64,000 nt of DNA from assembly GCA_034509425.1 (NCBI GenBank), contig JAVTVJ010001874.1:160510-224509 (forward strand), written 5' to 3'. Position 1 is the first letter of the stretch. The number at the start of each line of letters is the position of its first letter. This document shows positions 61,198 through 64,000 of this stretch, in pieces. A model generated the notes under the pieces. It ran no database searches. It was given only the letters and a program-made list of their open reading frames with translations, and had not been told where the DNA came from. The translations under genes were made by a program, and so were the position numbers. The DNA comes from Eopsaltria australis (Eukaryota; Chordata; Aves; Passeriformes; Petroicidae).

Positions 61198-63514
61198 TGC
61201 ACGAACCTCCACCCAAAGTCCAGGAGACAATTCCCAATGAGAATAAACAGAGGGTTTCTGGAGCAGAGGTGCATTCTCAAAGTGACTTTACAAAAGCTTT
61301 CTCCTCACTCCAGTCTTCTCCCCCACTCAGCAGCCTCCTTGAGATCTCATGTATCATTGTTTTGTGCACACCGCTTTCCATGAGATGAGTTTAATAGCAT
61401 TATAAAAGTCACATTGTGCACAAATTGGGAACTTCAGCGCCTCGGTAACTGCTCTGATGCATACACACTTGCAAAGTTTTCAAAGCAGAAATGTTGAAGG
61501 CACTTCAAGGCACAAAAACATCCTTGGGTAAATTACTTCCTATTAGTATGTCACATATATCTTATATATGACTCTGGTTTCATGAAGTGACAGCCGCGCT
61601 TGACAATAAAACTTTGCACTCTTTTTTATTTATATTTTTCCTGATTTTTTTTATTTCTTCCAAGTATATAATGTCTGATGCTAAACCACTTATCTTCCTG
61701 CTACCAGTGAGACCAGAGCTGCCTACTTTGCTTACCAATAAGGTAGAGCATTTCCACCCCACACCTCTGCCTGAAATATCTAGCAATTCTAATCACTGCT
61801 GGTTAAGTCAGGCAAGAGAAGGAAGCATGGATAGTTTGAAAAGGTGGGTAGGTTGTAAGTCCTGTGACCCATTTAACATTAAAGGGGAAAAACATGAAAG
61901 AAAAGCTGAGTATCTAAAACAGAGATGGTTCCTTGTCTGGATAAATTCCACCTTAGATAGCAGAATATCACCCTTTTTTCAATATCTCAAATGTATATAG
62001 CAAGAACAAAAAGTACCAAGCCTCCCCTCTCACCTATAAAAAAGGAAGAAAGAGGCATTGCTTCTACCCATATGAATCCCCCAAATAGTCTGCAACCCTC
62101 CCTCTTTCCAGATAGTGATTCCAGAGTGAGTAATTTGGTTCTCAATTTTTTAATGAAGAATCTGATCTCCTTTTTTTGTTGTGTTTTATGATTCCACATA
62201 ATGGGACACTGAAATTGAAAAATCAGTTTAAGTTCAGGTTTACAATCTATTTCACTTCCTCATTTCCAATTACAATTTTGGAATATTTTGTTGTTTGCAT
62301 TTAAGGCATCATATGGAGATATTTAACACTTCATATATAGTAGTTTAAATGACAGTTTTAATTGACTGTTAGGAAAGTTTAGAAATACATAAAAACTAGG
62401 AAAAAATAACTCAATTTTTTTCTATTTTTCTGCCCCATACACCATTTATGCATCACTTTGAAACAGAGAAATCACATCTCCTTAACAAGTTCTGATCATT
62501 TTGATAGCCCTTGTTTAATTTCCTCTAGAATATATTTCTGAACTTTAATGGCTGAAAGATGAAGCAGATATAGCTGCATTACAGAAAATAGAAGTGTATC
62601 AAACCTACATATTAATCCCCAACTAAATTTTCAGTGTCCATTCAACTGAGCTACGAACCCTCCATTTACAACTATGGGAAATGTTTCCTAAAATGTTCTC
62701 CTTCCAGTTAAATTCCTAAATGTGGTCACATCTGGCCAGAGGAAAGTGTGGGAGGGAAAGTTCAGTAATTAATAAGTTATTTGAAAATTTAGTTGAGAAA
62801 TCTTACCTTTCAGACCATCAAAATAAATCAGAATTGAATCTACGCTTGAATGTTACAATTATGTTCACTTACAAATTTACTTTTTCTGTAAAACCCTGTA
62901 ATTTTGTCTGCACTAAAAAAAATTATACTAATTCATATTAATCCTAAAAAAAAACAAAAGCCACATCAGCAATACCATGACAAAGGGTAACTGCAGGGAG
63001 ATTTATTTTAAACTCACATTTCCATGTTTATACTGGCTGAAAAATATATTATTTCTATAATGACAATTTTAATATTTTAAAATATGAAAAAAAATAAAAA
63101 TTATTACTATTCCTTCAAATAAAGAATTGCATTTAGAATTAATGAGTTATGATGATTTTAACTATTTGTTTATCCTATTTCTATTTTTTCTTTTTTTTTT
63201 TTTTAATTTTAGGAAGCAGTCAGCTATTCCATCCTAGATCTTGACCTGTTGAAGTTTTATTTTTTCAACATTATATGACACAATAAATCATATATAAAGC
63301 AAATATCTGAAGCATAAATCTCCCATTAGACATACTAGACAATGTAATTTCCCTCATTTAAGCGTCAAAGATTTAATCATGACTCTTTACCTGAATTTTA
63401 GTTCTGATATAGGTAGTGGCTGTCTAAATCAATCTCCCACCAATTGTAGGGAAAATCTTAGTTTGAAGGAGGTAGAAAAATAGGGAAAGAAGAAAAGGAA
63501 GAGTGAAAGAACAA
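61198..63514. other. AT-rich unique sequence, no gene seen
   Basis: A 137-codon frame at 61587-62000 begins in a T-rich run that gives a hydrophobic leader by composition; no domain is recognisable. A T-run of about 14 bases lies near 63191. Confidence 0.4.
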
Positions 63515-64000
63515 AGGATGGAGGGATGGAGGGATGGAGGGATGGAGGGAGGGAGGGAGGGAGGGAGGGAGGGAGGAATTCCGGAAGGAAGGAATTCCAG
63601 AAGGAAGGAATTTTGGAACAAAGGAATTCCAGAAGGAAGGAAGGAATTCCGGAAGGAATTCCGGAAGGAATTCCGGAAGGAAGGAATTCCGGAAGGAAGG
63701 AAAGAATTCCGGAAGGAGGGAATTCCGGAAGGAAGGAATTCAGGAAGGAAGGAAGGAAGGAAGGAATTCAGGAATTCAGGAAGGAAGGAATTCAGGAAGG
63801 AATTCAGGAATTCAGGAATTCAGGAATTCAGGAATTCAGGAATTCAGGAACGAAGGAATTCAGGAATTCAGGAATTCAGGAATTCAGGAATTCAGGAATT
63901 CAGGAAGGAAGGAAGGAATTCCGGAAGGAAGGAAGGAAGGAATTCCGGAAGGAAGGAATTCCGGAAGGAAGGAAGGAATTCCGGAAGGAAGGAAGGAATT
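63515..64000 (+). repeat. Phased tetranucleotide array of GGAA/TTCC/TTCA/GGGA units, continues past the window
   Basis: The array runs through four zones: TGGA-GGGA alternation (63515-63550), pure GGGA (to about 63574), GGAA with TTCC (63575-63735), GGAA with TTCA giving an 8-bp GGAATTCA repeat (63737-63905), and GGAA with TTCC again to the window end. Every AATT junction I checked (63577, 63593, 63609, 63625, 63645, 63657, 63669, 63685, 63705, 63721, 63737, 63789 and later ones) sits at the same position modulo 4, so the array is built of whole 4-bp units. By eye it holds about 29 GAATTC and about 11 TTCCGGAA palindromes. Confidence 0.95.

Noticed and set aside
61587..62000. 137-codon frame with a hydrophobic start that looks like a signal peptide
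   Set aside because: The hydrophobic part is encoded by a T-rich run; the remainder has no recognisable domain.
1..64000. CRISPR array, tRNA, rRNA or bacterial operon
   Set aside because: No regularly spaced identical repeats with unique spacers, no cloverleaf or rRNA core sequence seen, and no dense coding; all other signs point to vertebrate noncoding DNA.

Overview
The window looks like an intergenic or large-intron stretch of a bird nuclear genome. It is AT-rich and CpG-poor and has no convincing complete gene, no RNA gene, no operon structure and no ribosome-binding-site pattern. The avian call rests on the interspersed repeats. There are about fifteen 5'-truncated CR1 LINE fragments, several ending in the octamer-type CR1 3' terminus (ATTCTGTGATTCTGTG-like), and two copies of a bird-type endogenous retrovirus LTR. 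A few very decayed MIR-like SINE relics are also present. I cannot tell the order or species; a passerine or other neoavian would fit.

Layout. From 1 to 18.1 kb the window is repeat-dense: an old CR1 with a recognisable reverse-transcriptase ADD box at the very start, a 265-bp (TTTTTC)n tract butted against a 700-bp CR1, further CR1 tails in both orientations, a 620-bp solo LTR (minus strand) and a small 16-bp minisatellite. From 18.1 to 28.2 kb it is mostly unique sequence, with one CR1 antisense block that retains a reverse-transcriptase GIPQG box. From 28.2 to 46.6 kb interspersed repeats are nearly absent; the exceptions are a MIR relic near 40.1 kb and a short frame at 44.6 kb that resembles the zinc-finger part of a DIRS-like retrotransposon Gag. 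From 46.6 to 55.4 kb there are three minus-strand CR1 fragments and another MIR relic. From 55.4 to 63.5 kb it is unique apart from a shrunken LTR copy at 61.0-61.2 kb. From 63.5 kb to the window edge lies a purine-rich tetranucleotide array of GGAA, TTCC, TTCA and GGGA units held in strict 4-bp register.

Coding potential. Almost all open frames are what an AT-rich noncoding sequence of this size would give by chance, or are low-complexity or LINE sequence. The best exon-like segment is 6225-6446 (plus strand): branch-point-like, polypyrimidine and AG upstream, 222 bp open, then CAG|GTAAAA. A weaker pair is an ATG exon with a hydrophobic stretch at 33738-33823 ending in a GTAAGT donor, and a phase-compatible Cys-rich segment at 40731-40801. 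I do not recognise the products and hold these as hypotheses. No multi-gene biological system is visible; the interesting material is structural DNA (palindromes, the phased array) and ancient repeat relics.
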